A DNA stretch of 64,000 nt. Origin: CAWCOU01 sp963797335 (lineage in GTDB: Bacteria; Pseudomonadota; Gammaproteobacteria; JAURND01). The stretch spans positions 310,001-374,000 of the forward strand of contig CAWCOU010000006.1 of the NCBI GenBank assembly GCA_963797335.1, in the 5' to 3' direction. This document shows positions 51,692 through 59,654 of this stretch, in pieces. The notes beneath the pieces were generated by a model. It saw only the letters and a program-made list of their open reading frames with translations. It did no database searches and had not been told where the DNA came from. Each line of letters starts with the position of its first letter. Position 1 is the stretch's first letter. The position numbers and the translations under genes are program-made.

Positions 51692-52012
51692 TTAGACTTC
51701 TAATCTATTCACTACTCCCTCTCCGGAGATATTTGTTTGCGCTCTATCTTTTCTTTCCAATCTATCCGCTCGATTACAATCGTCTTGGCAAAGAACTATA
51801 CCCGCGGTGATTAGGCCACAACCGGCGAAAAGAAAGAAACCTGAGGGGTCAGATGACTTTAAATTATCTTGATGCCTGGGAATGTAGATAACCGATAACA
51901 TAAGCGTACCGGCAGCGATTAAACACCCACTCACTTTATCTCTAGTCCGACTACCCAAAAAACTTCCTACCGAATTTAACCAATTTCCTCTCTCACCTTC
52001 TGCTGCTGACAT
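51692..52012 (-). CDS. Small two-helix membrane protein, ERGN family member 2
   Basis: This 106-residue protein shares the layout of its neighbour: 'GERGNWLNSVGSFLGS' near the start, then two hydrophobic stretches ('GCLIAAGTLMLSVIYI' and 'GFFLFAGCGLITAGIVL') and a charged tail. I set the start at 52012, where GGAGAAAAG precedes the ATG and the protein aligns with its paralogue. The longer frame adds 15 hydrophobic residues of doubtful value. Function is unknown. The 258 bases between the two genes hold no other gene. Confidence 0.7.
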   Translation of the reverse strand: MSAAEGERGNWLNSVGSFLGSRTRDKVSGCLIAAGTLMLSVIYIPRHQDNLKSSDPSGFFLFAGCGLITAGIVLCQDDCNRADRLERKDRAQTNISGEGVVNRLEV

Positions 52013-52163
52013 AACTTTTCTCCATGGCCATAAGTAATATAATAATAGACAAAGCAAATTATCAGAATATTAAAACTCTGCGGGGTTAAAACTGGTTTCC
52101 AGAAAAGGGGCTTATACTTTGATGCTTACTTGAAAATAATTTTGGATTCTTGACGAGGGCTTC

Positions 52164-53105
52164 CTATTCCAAAATAGTCAATTGCCGCAAGACTTCTTGG
52201 AAATGCGGGTCAAGGCAGGCGCACACGGCTATTGGATGCTCGCCCGGCAACTGAAAACGTAAGGAAGCGGCATGTAATAATAAATGGCGGATGGGGATGA
52301 TTGGTCGCTCTATCCTATTGCCGTATTTGTCATCTCCGACAATGGGATGCCCTAAATAAGCAGCATGTACCCGGATTTGATGGGTGCGACCGGTCTGCGG
52401 TTTGGCCTCGACCAATGTCCATTGGGGGAATTTTTTCAGGGGTTGAAAGCAGGTTTCAGCCGGTTTTCCCTCGGCGTGCACCCGCACAATACGTTCTCCC
52501 GAACGTAAACCTTGTTTCAGCAGCGGTTGCTTCACTCGCTGCTTACCTCCTGGCCAGGGGTTTTGCACCAAGGCTAAATAGGTTTTCTCGATGGTTCCAT
52601 TCACTAATTGCTGCTGCAGGGCTTTTAAGATGCTGGGTTTTTTGGCCAGCATAAGGCAGCCGCTGGTGTCACGGTCTAAGCGGTGCACCAGTTCCAGGAA
52701 TTTTAACTTGGGATACAGGTGACGGAACGTTTCAATGACCCCAAATTGGATACCACTGCCACCGTGAGAAGCAACCCCAGAGGGTTTGTTGATAATGAAT
52801 AAGTCTTTATCTTCGTACAAAATCGCATCCGCTAATTGCTGAAGGACCGAATTTGCCGGACGTGTCGAAGTTGCAGAGGGCGTGGCAACTCGCAGCGGCG
52901 GCACCCGAATCAAATCCCCTGCCTGCACGCGATAATCCGCGGAAACCCTTTTCTTATTCACACGAAACTCGCCACCACGCAAGGCACGGTAAATGCGACT
53001 CTTGGGTAAGCCCTTAAGGCGGGTGAATAAAAAATTGTCGATGCGCTGCCCGCTATTTTCTTCAGCAACGGTTATGGAAGGTACAGCTAATGTGTTAGGG
53101 TGAGT
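52164..53105 (-). CDS. rluC: 23S rRNA pseudouridine synthase RluC
   Basis: This 313-residue enzyme makes pseudouridines at 955, 2504 and 2580 of 23S rRNA in E. coli. An S4 RNA-binding domain is near 12-75 ('RIDNFLFTRLKGLPKSRIYR'). The catalytic domain has 'LVHRLDRDTSGCLMLAKK' with the active-site Asp near 145, and 'KPQTGRTHQIRVHAAYLG'. The ATG at 53105 places the S4 domain as in E. coli; the frame could begin 45 bases upstream at a GTG. The gene is divergent from rne, as in enterobacteria, which supports RluC over RluD. Confidence 0.94.
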   Translation of the reverse strand, partial: THPNTLAVPSITVAEENSGQRIDNFLFTRLKGLPKSRIYRALRGGEFRVNKKRVSADYRVQAGDLIRVPPLRVATPSATSTRPANSVLQQLADAILYEDKDLFIINKPSGVASHGGSGIQFGVIETFRHLYPKLKFLELVHRLDRDTSGCLMLAKKPSILKALQQQLVNGTIEKTYLALVQNPWPGGKQRVKQPLLKQGLRSGERIVRVHAEGKPAETCFQPLKKFPQWTLVEAKPQTGRTHQIRVHAAYLGHPIVGDDKYGNRIERPIIPIRHLLLHAASLRFQLPGEHPIAVCACLDPHFQEVLRQLTILE

Positions 53106-53150
53106 CATGGGTCGACCTGAGCAATGGTTATCTGGGATTTTTAAATTCAC

Positions 53151-53484
53151 GCCAACAGCTAGCTATTTGTTTCGAAGCTTGTTATAGTAAAAAAGTTATT
53201 CTCAAAGTTGTCATGCCTGGAACTAACGCTTGAACTCTAGCACAACCCAACAAGCGCACGGCCATTGGCCCCATCATTCCCAATATGCAGGCAACTGGAA
53301 GAAGTAAATATACGGTAACTGGCTAAAAAATGCCAGCAACAGGCCGTTAAGAAATGAGCCGCACTTTAAGCTAAGGCAGAAATTGCTAAGCAAAGCTACG
53401 TCATTTGAAACGTAAGTGAACTAAACAGGGCGATCCCGCTGTCGAAATCAGTGGTTTGAGCGCGCTAACATACTATGGATGTTT
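53151..53484 (+). promoter_or_regulatory. Divergent rluC/rne region, probable long rne leader
   Basis: There is no gene in these 334 bases. In E. coli the same divergent region holds the rne promoters and a 361-base 5' leader whose hairpins let RNase E limit its own mRNA. The spacing here would allow a similar leader. I did not verify a matching hairpin by folding. Confidence 0.45.
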
Positions 53485-56007
53485 ATGAAAAGAATGTTGA
53501 TAAATGCAACTCAAAGCGAAGAGTTGCGAGTTGCAATCGTCGAAGTAGAGTCACAAAACCTCCTCGATCTCATCGTAGAACGACAAAGCTATAAATCAAA
53601 AACCGGTAATATTTACCTTGCTAAAATCAGCAGCATCGAGCCTAGCCTCGACGCCACCTTTGCTAATTTCGGCAGCGAACGCCATGGCTTCCTACCTCTA
53701 AAAGAAATCGGCCGCGAATATTTTGGCACCAGCGATCCTAAAAAAATGGAGCGCATGAATGTCCGGGAGCTGATCAAAGAAGGTCAGACCGTGATGGTGC
53801 AGGTGGAAAAAGAGGAACGCGGCAATAAAGGCGCTGCGCTCACCACCTTTATTAGTTTGGCAGGCTCCTACCTGGTACTGATGCCGAACAACCCCAGAGC
53901 AGGCGGTATTTCTCGACGGGTGGAAGGTGAGGATCGGGATGAACTGCGGGAAATATTAAGCAACCTCAAGCTGCCCGAAGATATGGGGCTGATTGTCCGC
54001 ACCGCTGGCGTTGGCAAAAGCCAAGAAGAATTGCAATGGGATCTCAATGCCCTCTTAAAACAATGGGATGCGATTAAGAAAGCCTCTGAAGAACGAAGCC
54101 CGCCGTTTCTCATCCATCAAGAAAGCGATATCGTCATTCGCACCATGCGCGACTACCTGCGCCGCGACATTCTGGAAATTCTCGTCGACGATGTCACTTT
54201 ATACGAACGCATTAAAAACTACCTAGAGCAGATTCGCCCGGATTTTCTGCACTGCCTGAAACTCTACAGCGACAATATCCCCCTATTCAACCGTTACCAG
54301 ATCGAGCATCAAATCGAATCCGCCCACCAAAGAGAGGTGCGCTTACCTTCCGGTGGTTCTATTGTCATCGACCATACCGAAGCCTTGGTTGCTGTCGACG
54401 TCAATTCCGCGAAAGCAACGAAGGGCAGTGATATTGAGGAAACGGCGCTTAGAACCAATCTGGAAGCCGCTGAGAAAATCGCTTGGCAGCTACGATTACG
54501 TGATTTGGGCGGTTTAGTGGTCATCGACTTTATTGACATGTCTTCGGTTCGCCACCGCCGTGAAGTCGAAACCCATTTACGCAACGCGCTGAAGTTGGAT
54601 AAAGCACGCACACAGATCGGCAGTATCTCGCAGCGATTTGGGTTGTTGGAAATGTCTCGCCAGCGCTTGCGACCCTCCTTGGGCGAGGCAACGCAAGTGG
54701 TTTGTCCGCGTTGCAGTGGCTGGGGCACTATTCGCGGGGTCGAATCCTTGGCATTGGCCATTATCCGTATGATCGAAGAAGACGCCGTCAAGCCCCATAC
54801 AGCGCAAATTCAAGTGCAATTACCGATTGATATCGCCACCTTCATTATTAATGAAAAGAGAGAGGCGCTGGCCAGCATTGAACAGCAACGCCGCGTGCAG
54901 ATTGTGATTGTTCCCAATCCGCATTTAGAATCGCCCCGCTATCGAATTAAACGTGTAACTGAAGATGAGGTGTCCGGCGGTGGGAAATCACGCGCCAGTT
55001 ATCATTTATTGGAAACTCATGAACCAGAGCCTTCTACTGCTAAAAAAGCGCCGTTTACTAGGGCCGAGGAAAAACCGGCCGTCAGAAGTATTTTACCCAG
55101 TGAGCCTGCGCCCACCAGCCGTGGTAAGTCTAGCTCTGGATTGATTAAGCGTATTTTGTCTAGTCTGTTTGGCAATGAAGAAGAGAAACCGGAGGGTAAA
55201 CCCGTTGCAACCCCCAGTGCGGTTGCGGCCAGTACACCCGCTTCTACTACCGCCACACCGACAGTGACACCGCCTTCTCGGCCCCCGCACTCACAGCAAC
55301 ATCGATCGGGCTCTGGTCGTCAACGCCGTGATGGCAAACCAGGAACATCATCAACCCATAAAGAACCCAGAAAAACCGCACCCCAGGCCCATGTCAACAA
55401 ACCGGTGAAAGAAGAAACACCTGCCGCCCCTGGTAGTGCAACTACAACTGCCGGTAGTACGACTACGACTGCCGGTAGTACCGGTGAATTTAAGTCACGC
55501 AGCCGACGCGGCGCCCGCGGTGGTCGTCGTCGCAGTGGTGGTTCCGGAAATAGCGGCGGTGCCAGCAATAACCCGACCCATACCAGCAATGTGACCCAGC
55601 AACAACAACCCTCTTCGACTTTGCCAGCCAGCAAACCCGAGGAAAGTCTACCCGATCATTTACCGCCGTTCCCGACTGACCTTGAAGATTATTACCAAGA
55701 AAGCGTTCGTCCTAAGGTAGTAAAACCGGCACGACCGACTTCTGCCACCCCCGTTAAAATAGAAAGTGATGTCAGCGAGTCAAATGAAAGCCCGAAACCT
55801 TCCGTGACCCCCGAGCCTACTGTTCCCGTTGCGAAAACGGAGCCGGCACCTGCTATGCCTATTACCGAACCACAACCAGTGATTATTCGGGCACAACCTA
55901 CGAAAGGGTCTGTTACCCCTCCCCCCTCTACTTCTGGTCAAAAATCAGAGTCTGCTGTTGATGAGCCAAAGAAGGGCGAGGTAAAAGATCAGGATAAAGA
56001 CACCTAG
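53485..56007 (+). CDS. rne: Ribonuclease E
   Basis: This 840-residue endoribonuclease processes rRNA and tRNA and starts mRNA decay. The catalytic half (about 1-510) has an S1 domain ('GNIYLAKISSIEPSLDATF' and following), the 5'-sensor/RNase H-like parts, catalytic Asp about 305 ('ALVAVDVNS') and Asp about 348 ('VVIDFIDM'), and the zinc-link 'CPRCSGWG' near 410. The C-terminal 330 residues are low-complexity, with an Arg-rich RNA-binding block ('KSRSRRGARGGRRRSGG') and a Pro/Glu-rich end. They are shorter than in E. coli (1061 in total). The start is MKRMLINA, as in other RNase E proteins, 6 bases inside the longest frame. Confidence 0.96.
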   Translation: MKRMLINATQSEELRVAIVEVESQNLLDLIVERQSYKSKTGNIYLAKISSIEPSLDATFANFGSERHGFLPLKEIGREYFGTSDPKKMERMNVRELIKEGQTVMVQVEKEERGNKGAALTTFISLAGSYLVLMPNNPRAGGISRRVEGEDRDELREILSNLKLPEDMGLIVRTAGVGKSQEELQWDLNALLKQWDAIKKASEERSPPFLIHQESDIVIRTMRDYLRRDILEILVDDVTLYERIKNYLEQIRPDFLHCLKLYSDNIPLFNRYQIEHQIESAHQREVRLPSGGSIVIDHTEALVAVDVNSAKATKGSDIEETALRTNLEAAEKIAWQLRLRDLGGLVVIDFIDMSSVRHRREVETHLRNALKLDKARTQIGSISQRFGLLEMSRQRLRPSLGEATQVVCPRCSGWGTIRGVESLALAIIRMIEEDAVKPHTAQIQVQLPIDIATFIINEKREALASIEQQRRVQIVIVPNPHLESPRYRIKRVTEDEVSGGGKSRASYHLLETHEPEPSTAKKAPFTRAEEKPAVRSILPSEPAPTSRGKSSSGLIKRILSSLFGNEEEKPEGKPVATPSAVAASTPASTTATPTVTPPSRPPHSQQHRSGSGRQRRDGKPGTSSTHKEPRKTAPQAHVNKPVKEETPAAPGSATTTAGSTTTTAGSTGEFKSRSRRGARGGRRRSGGSGNSGGASNNPTHTSNVTQQQQPSSTLPASKPEESLPDHLPPFPTDLEDYYQESVRPKVVKPARPTSATPVKIESDVSESNESPKPSVTPEPTVPVAKTEPAPAMPITEPQPVIIRAQPTKGSVTPPPSTSGQKSESAVDEPKKGEVKDQDKDT

Positions 56008-56011
56008 CCGG

Positions 56012-56166
56012 GTAACTGCTCACCCCCCTAATTGCTCCCCCCCCAACTCCGTCGTCCCGCGGCTTGTCCGCGGGATCCAGAAAGGAGATTTCTATAGGCT
56101 TTTTTCTGGATCCCGCGGACAATCCCCGATCGAGTTCGGGAGCAGGACGACGGGCGCTGTAGTTAC
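56012..56166. repeat. Full-length palindromic element with GTAACT ends
   Basis: It begins GTAACTGCTCACCCCCC and ends GCGCTGTAGTTAC. Two copies of the CCCGCGG...GGGATCC core face each other across a 40-base centre with CCAGAAAGG and TTTTTTCTGG. It is the longest copy in the window (155 bp) and suggests that the shorter ones at 22399 and 23693 are internally deleted. Confidence 0.8.
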
Positions 56167-56182
56167 CTAGCTGGAAGGTTTC

Positions 56183-56232
56183 CTCCCGTAGGAGCACGAA
56201 CGGGTCCGCTGTGCTCCTACGGGAGATTTTTT
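56183..56232 (+). terminator. Strong intrinsic terminator downstream of rne
   Basis: CTCCCGTAGGAGCAC pairs perfectly with GTGCTCCTACGGGAG across a 13-base loop and is followed by ATTTTTT. It sits 176 bases after the rne stop. Its stem may also stop minus-strand transcription of the gene at 56239. Confidence 0.85.
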
Positions 56233-56238
56233 AATTGC

Positions 56239-56580
56239 TTACATTACGAGGCAGCCATTTTTTTTGGGGACTGTTGGCATATCTAGTGCATCCTGCATAT
56301 CTGGTGCCACATAATTATTTAATATACCCCAGGCCGTTCTCACATCAGTAAATTCTTTTTTTAAGTTGTAGTGATTTTCCAGACATTTAAGAAATAGTTG
56401 TTTATTTTTTCCTACTAAGTCCTCATATAACCCCACATAGCCCGCCTCAAGTGGCGAGACGGACTCCTCCTTCAAGGAGCGAGCCATGATTTCTGCATAT
56501 ATTTTATTCAAAGATTTTTCTGCTTTGGTTTCCTTCGATGAAAAAAATTTAAACCCACTTCTTGCTTTCTCTTCGCTCAT
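56239..56580 (-). CDS. Small protein ending in a CaaX box
   Basis: I do not recognise this 113-residue protein. It is hydrophilic and mostly helical, starting 'MSEEKARSGFKFFSSKE', with no signal peptide or membrane segment. The last residues are 'PKKNGCLVM': Cys, two aliphatic residues, then Met. That is a CaaX prenylation box preferred by eukaryotic farnesyltransferase, preceded by two lysines as in many prenylated proteins. Some Legionella effectors carry such boxes and are lipidated by the host. The start follows GAGG at 5 bases. That the motif works is an inference from four residues. Confidence 0.72.
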   Translation of the reverse strand: MSEEKARSGFKFFSSKETKAEKSLNKIYAEIMARSLKEESVSPLEAGYVGLYEDLVGKNKQLFLKCLENHYNLKKEFTDVRTAWGILNNYVAPDMQDALDMPTVPKKNGCLVM

Positions 56581-56788
56581 AATACCTCAGTCATTAATTT
56601 TATATTAAGTTAATTATACTAATTATAAGCGAATACTATTAACATAATATTATTTATATTGGTTTATGTCCGATTAAAGTTAGAAGTTTTGATTAGAGGA
56701 TAAAACGCAAAGTGCTGCACTGCCAATTTCAAGGGGTTATGGGAAGTGTTTTCGTCATTGCGAGAAAATAACTCCTTTCCCTCTTGTC

Positions 56789-56938
56789 GGCATACGCGTC
56801 AACCTAACGATAAATTTCGTCGTCCCGCGGCTTGTCCGCGGGATCCAGACTCCAGAGATGGAAAACTTTCACGTCCTTGTGGACTGGATCCCGGCATCCT
56901 GCCGGGACGACGTAATCTGTTAGGTTGACGCGTATGCC
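56789..56938. repeat. MITE-like element with 20-bp terminal inverted repeats
   Basis: The ends GGCATACGCGTCAACCTAAC and GTTAGGTTGACGCGTATGCC are perfect inverted repeats. The 150-bp element encodes nothing and contains a nested palindrome of the CCCGCGG...GGATCC family. A partial copy of one end (GTTAAGTTGACGCCTATGCC) follows at about 56968. The rest of the 509-base gap 56581-57089 shows no gene. Confidence 0.88.
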
Positions 56939-57089
56939 CCTTGTGGGAGAAGGATATTTATTAAGATGTTAAGTTGACGCCTATGCCCTTTGCGGGAGAG
57001 AGTGATCTTCAGCCGTCTCCTTTTAAAAGCCGGAAGGAGCCTCAGCTTCGTCAGGGTTGCCGCGCTGGGCGCGCAATGAGACTTACTAT

Positions 57090-57398
57090 TCACGGTCTTA
57101 ACATATCGTATGGTTCTGAAGATTCTACGACAGTAGGGTCTCTGGTTGGTGTTAATGTATGCATTGCGAATCCGGAGCCAAAAACATGGCCTATAAATGT
57201 AAATTTGAAATCCAGAGGTATGCTCGTGAAATGAGCAGCAAAAGCTACAAAATTTACTCCCCTCACATAACTAGGTACTCCGCCTCCCCTTGCAAAGCTT
57301 GCTCGTACAGCATCATAACCCACATAAAATCCGCCTAAAAAAGCCAGGATTCCAGCAGCAAGTAATGTTACTGCTTCTACATTTCGTCGACCTTGCAT
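57090..57398 (-). CDS. Small membrane protein of unknown function
   Basis: This 102-residue protein has a basic start (MQGRRN), a glycine-rich hydrophobic helix at about 9-28 ('VTLLAAGILAFLGGFYVGY') and a second moderately hydrophobic stretch near 47-75 ('FVAFAAHFTSIPL', 'FTFIGHVFGSGFA'). A good AAGGAG site lies 10 bases before the ATG. No family is recognised. It shows a loose likeness in size and glycine-rich helices to the pair at 51137 and 51692, but no shared motif. Confidence 0.6.
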   Translation of the reverse strand: MQGRRNVEAVTLLAAGILAFLGGFYVGYDAVRASFARGGGVPSYVRGVNFVAFAAHFTSIPLDFKFTFIGHVFGSGFAMHTLTPTRDPTVVESSEPYDMLRP

Positions 57399-57484
57399 TT
57401 TTCTTATTCTCCTTAAGTTATATGTTCTTTTCCACCACCCTGCTCATAGCCTGAATGGCAGAGACGTGCCCGCCCTTTGGTTGG

Positions 57485-58615
57485 CTATGACTTTCGTTTT
57501 GCTAAAGGAATGAACTTCTGTTGCTTCGGGCCAATATAATCGGCGTCCGGGCGTATCAGTTTATTATTGGCGCGTTGTTCAATGATATGCGCTGCCCAAC
57601 CGGCGGTTCTAGCGAACACAAACATGGGAGTAAACATCGTGGTGGGTATGCCGCAAAAATGATAGGCACTGGCACTGTAAAAATCCAAATTGGGGAATAA
57701 TTTTTTTTCATCCCACATTAATTTTTCAATGGCTTCGGAGATGGGATATAGGGTTTTATCTTTCTGAGCTACCGCCAATTTTTTCGACCATTCTTTGATG
57801 ATATCTGAACGCGGATCGGATTTGGTGTAAACACGATGCCCAAAGCCCATCACTAATTTTTTCTCTGCCAGCATGCGATGTAAACCGGTTTGTGCTTCTT
57901 GGGGTGTTTTGAAACGTTCCAGTAATTCCATGGCTTTTTCATTAGCGCCGCCGTGTAAATCGCCGCGCAAAGTGCCGATGGCAGAGCAGATGGCCGAATA
58001 AAAATCAGAACCGGTGGCGGTGGTGATGCGGGCGGCGAAGGTGGAGGCGTTGAATTCGTGTTCGGCGTATAAAATCAGTGAAGCATTGATGGCCTGTTGT
58101 TGCAGAGGGTCAGGGGTTTTGCCGTGTAATAAATAAAGAATATGCGCAGCTATCGTATCGGTGGGAGTGTCGGTTGCTAAACGTTTTCCCTGGCTATGAA
58201 AATGATGCCAGAACAACAATGCGGACGGGAAAAGCGCAATCAAGCGATCGGCAATTTTTCGCGGATCCTTCGTTTTAACCTCGGGTTCAATATGACCCAA
58301 AAAAGAGCAGGTGGTGCGCAACACATCCATAGGGTGTGCATCGACGGGAATCAACGTTAATACCGATTGTAACGAGGCTGGAAGATTGCGCATGGATTTG
58401 AGATGCGCTTGATAATTTTCTAGTTTCTTTTCGTTGGGCAGCTCACCGTAAATCAATAAGTACGCAACTTCCTCGAAGGAAGCCTGCGCGGTTAAATCTT
58501 GAATCGTGTAACCCCGGTAAGTTAAGCCTATCCCTTTGCCAACCGTCGATACTGCTGTTTGACCGGCCACCACTCCGGCCAGTCCCCCTGTCTTGACTGC
58601 TTTTTCTTTTGTCAT
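57485..58615 (-). CDS. prpC: 2-methylcitrate synthase
   Basis: This 376-residue citrate-synthase-fold enzyme condenses propionyl-CoA with oxaloacetate. Family marks are 'GLTYRGYTIQDL' near 30, 'LHGGANEKAMELL' near 217, 'VMGFGHRVYTKSDPRS' near 253 and 'RTAGWAAHIIEQ' near 332. The short N-terminus and the prpB neighbour favour PrpC over the longer GltA-type citrate synthase. It starts 27 bases after prpB with GGAG upstream. prpD or acnD, needed to finish the cycle, are not in the window. Confidence 0.93.
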   Translation of the reverse strand: MTKEKAVKTGGLAGVVAGQTAVSTVGKGIGLTYRGYTIQDLTAQASFEEVAYLLIYGELPNEKKLENYQAHLKSMRNLPASLQSVLTLIPVDAHPMDVLRTTCSFLGHIEPEVKTKDPRKIADRLIALFPSALLFWHHFHSQGKRLATDTPTDTIAAHILYLLHGKTPDPLQQQAINASLILYAEHEFNASTFAARITTATGSDFYSAICSAIGTLRGDLHGGANEKAMELLERFKTPQEAQTGLHRMLAEKKLVMGFGHRVYTKSDPRSDIIKEWSKKLAVAQKDKTLYPISEAIEKLMWDEKKLFPNLDFYSASAYHFCGIPTTMFTPMFVFARTAGWAAHIIEQRANNKLIRPDADYIGPKQQKFIPLAKRKS

Positions 58616-58642
58616 TTTTTTTCTCCAAGAACGCGCCTAAGT

Positions 58643-59527
58643 TTATTTAGGCGCTAAATGCGTTTCATTATCCAATTTTGCTTCATATGCATAATAATCT
58701 AAATAATCATATAGCGCATCGCGAGTTTGTAATTGTTCGATGATATTTTTTTGCGTGCCATCTTGGCGTAATTGTTGGTACGCTTTTTCGGCTGCTGCGC
58801 TCATGGCGCGAAATGCCGTCAGTGGGTATAAGGCCATACTGACACCGACACTGCGCAATTCATCGACGGTAAACAGTGGGGTTTTACCAAATTCGGTGAG
58901 ATTTGCTAACACCGGCACTTTGAGGCGATGAACAAAATCCGCGTATTGGGAAAGTTCCGTCAGCGCTTCTGGAAAAATCGCATCGGCGCCTGCTTCTACG
59001 TAACGGCAAGCGCGTTCCAATGCTCCATTGAAGCCTTCGACGTGGAAGGCATCGGTGCGTGCCATAATGACAAAATCCGAATCGGTGCGGGCATCGACGG
59101 CGGCTTTGATTCTATCCACCATTTCCAGCGGCGGTGTGAGTACTTTATTGGGGCGATGACCGCAGCGCTTGCTATCGATCTGATCTTCAATGTGCACCGC
59201 CGCCACGCCGGCTTTGATCATTTGCTGCACGGTGCGACCGATGGTGAAAATAGATCCCCAACCGGTGTCAATATCGACCAGTAATGGCACTTGGGTGACA
59301 TCGGTGATGCGGCGGGCATCTTCCAAGACGTCGTGGAGGTTGGTCATGCCTAAATCCGGAAACCCGTGTGAGGCATTAGCAACTCCAGCCCCGGATAAAT
59401 ACAAGGCACGATAACCGGCGCGAGCCGCCATTAACGCGCAATAAGCGTTGACGGCACCGACTATTTGTAGTGGTTTTTCTTTGTTGATGGCGACTCTAAA
59501 ACGTTTTCCAGCGGAATGTTCTATCAT
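58643..59527 (-). CDS. prpB: 2-methylisocitrate lyase
   Basis: This 294-residue member of the isocitrate lyase/PEP mutase family splits 2-methylisocitrate into pyruvate and succinate. Marks are 'ALYLSGAGVANASHGFPDLG' near 39-58, 'LVDIDTGWGS' with the Mg-binding Asp, the catalytic Cys loop 'SKRCGHRPNK' near 123 and 'IMARTDAFHVEGF'. It is the first gene of the prpB-prpC pair. Confidence 0.95.
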   Translation of the reverse strand: MIEHSAGKRFRVAINKEKPLQIVGAVNAYCALMAARAGYRALYLSGAGVANASHGFPDLGMTNLHDVLEDARRITDVTQVPLLVDIDTGWGSIFTIGRTVQQMIKAGVAAVHIEDQIDSKRCGHRPNKVLTPPLEMVDRIKAAVDARTDSDFVIMARTDAFHVEGFNGALERACRYVEAGADAIFPEALTELSQYADFVHRLKVPVLANLTEFGKTPLFTVDELRSVGVSMALYPLTAFRAMSAAAEKAYQQLRQDGTQKNIIEQLQTRDALYDYLDYYAYEAKLDNETHLAPK

Positions 59528-59614
59528 GTGATTAACTTCCTATTTAAGTGAAAAATCCGTAATACTCGTCATACCTCAGGCCCCCACGAGCACTTCTTCT
59601 CGCAAATAGATACA

Positions 59615-59637
59615 CCTTCTCCCACAGGGGGAGAAGG
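59615..59637. repeat. CCTTCTCCC palindromic fragment
   Basis: CCTTCTCCC and GGGAGAAGG form a short palindrome matching the tip of each arm of the element inside thiO. It lies in the 127-base gap between prpB and the acyl-CoA ligase gene. Confidence 0.65.
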
Positions 59638-59654
59638 ATATTAATTTGGGGAAT

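Noticed and set aside
53151..53484. tRNA or small RNA gene in the rluC/rne gap
   Set aside because: No cloverleaf, CCA end or T-loop signature could be found. A long rne leader explains the gap better.
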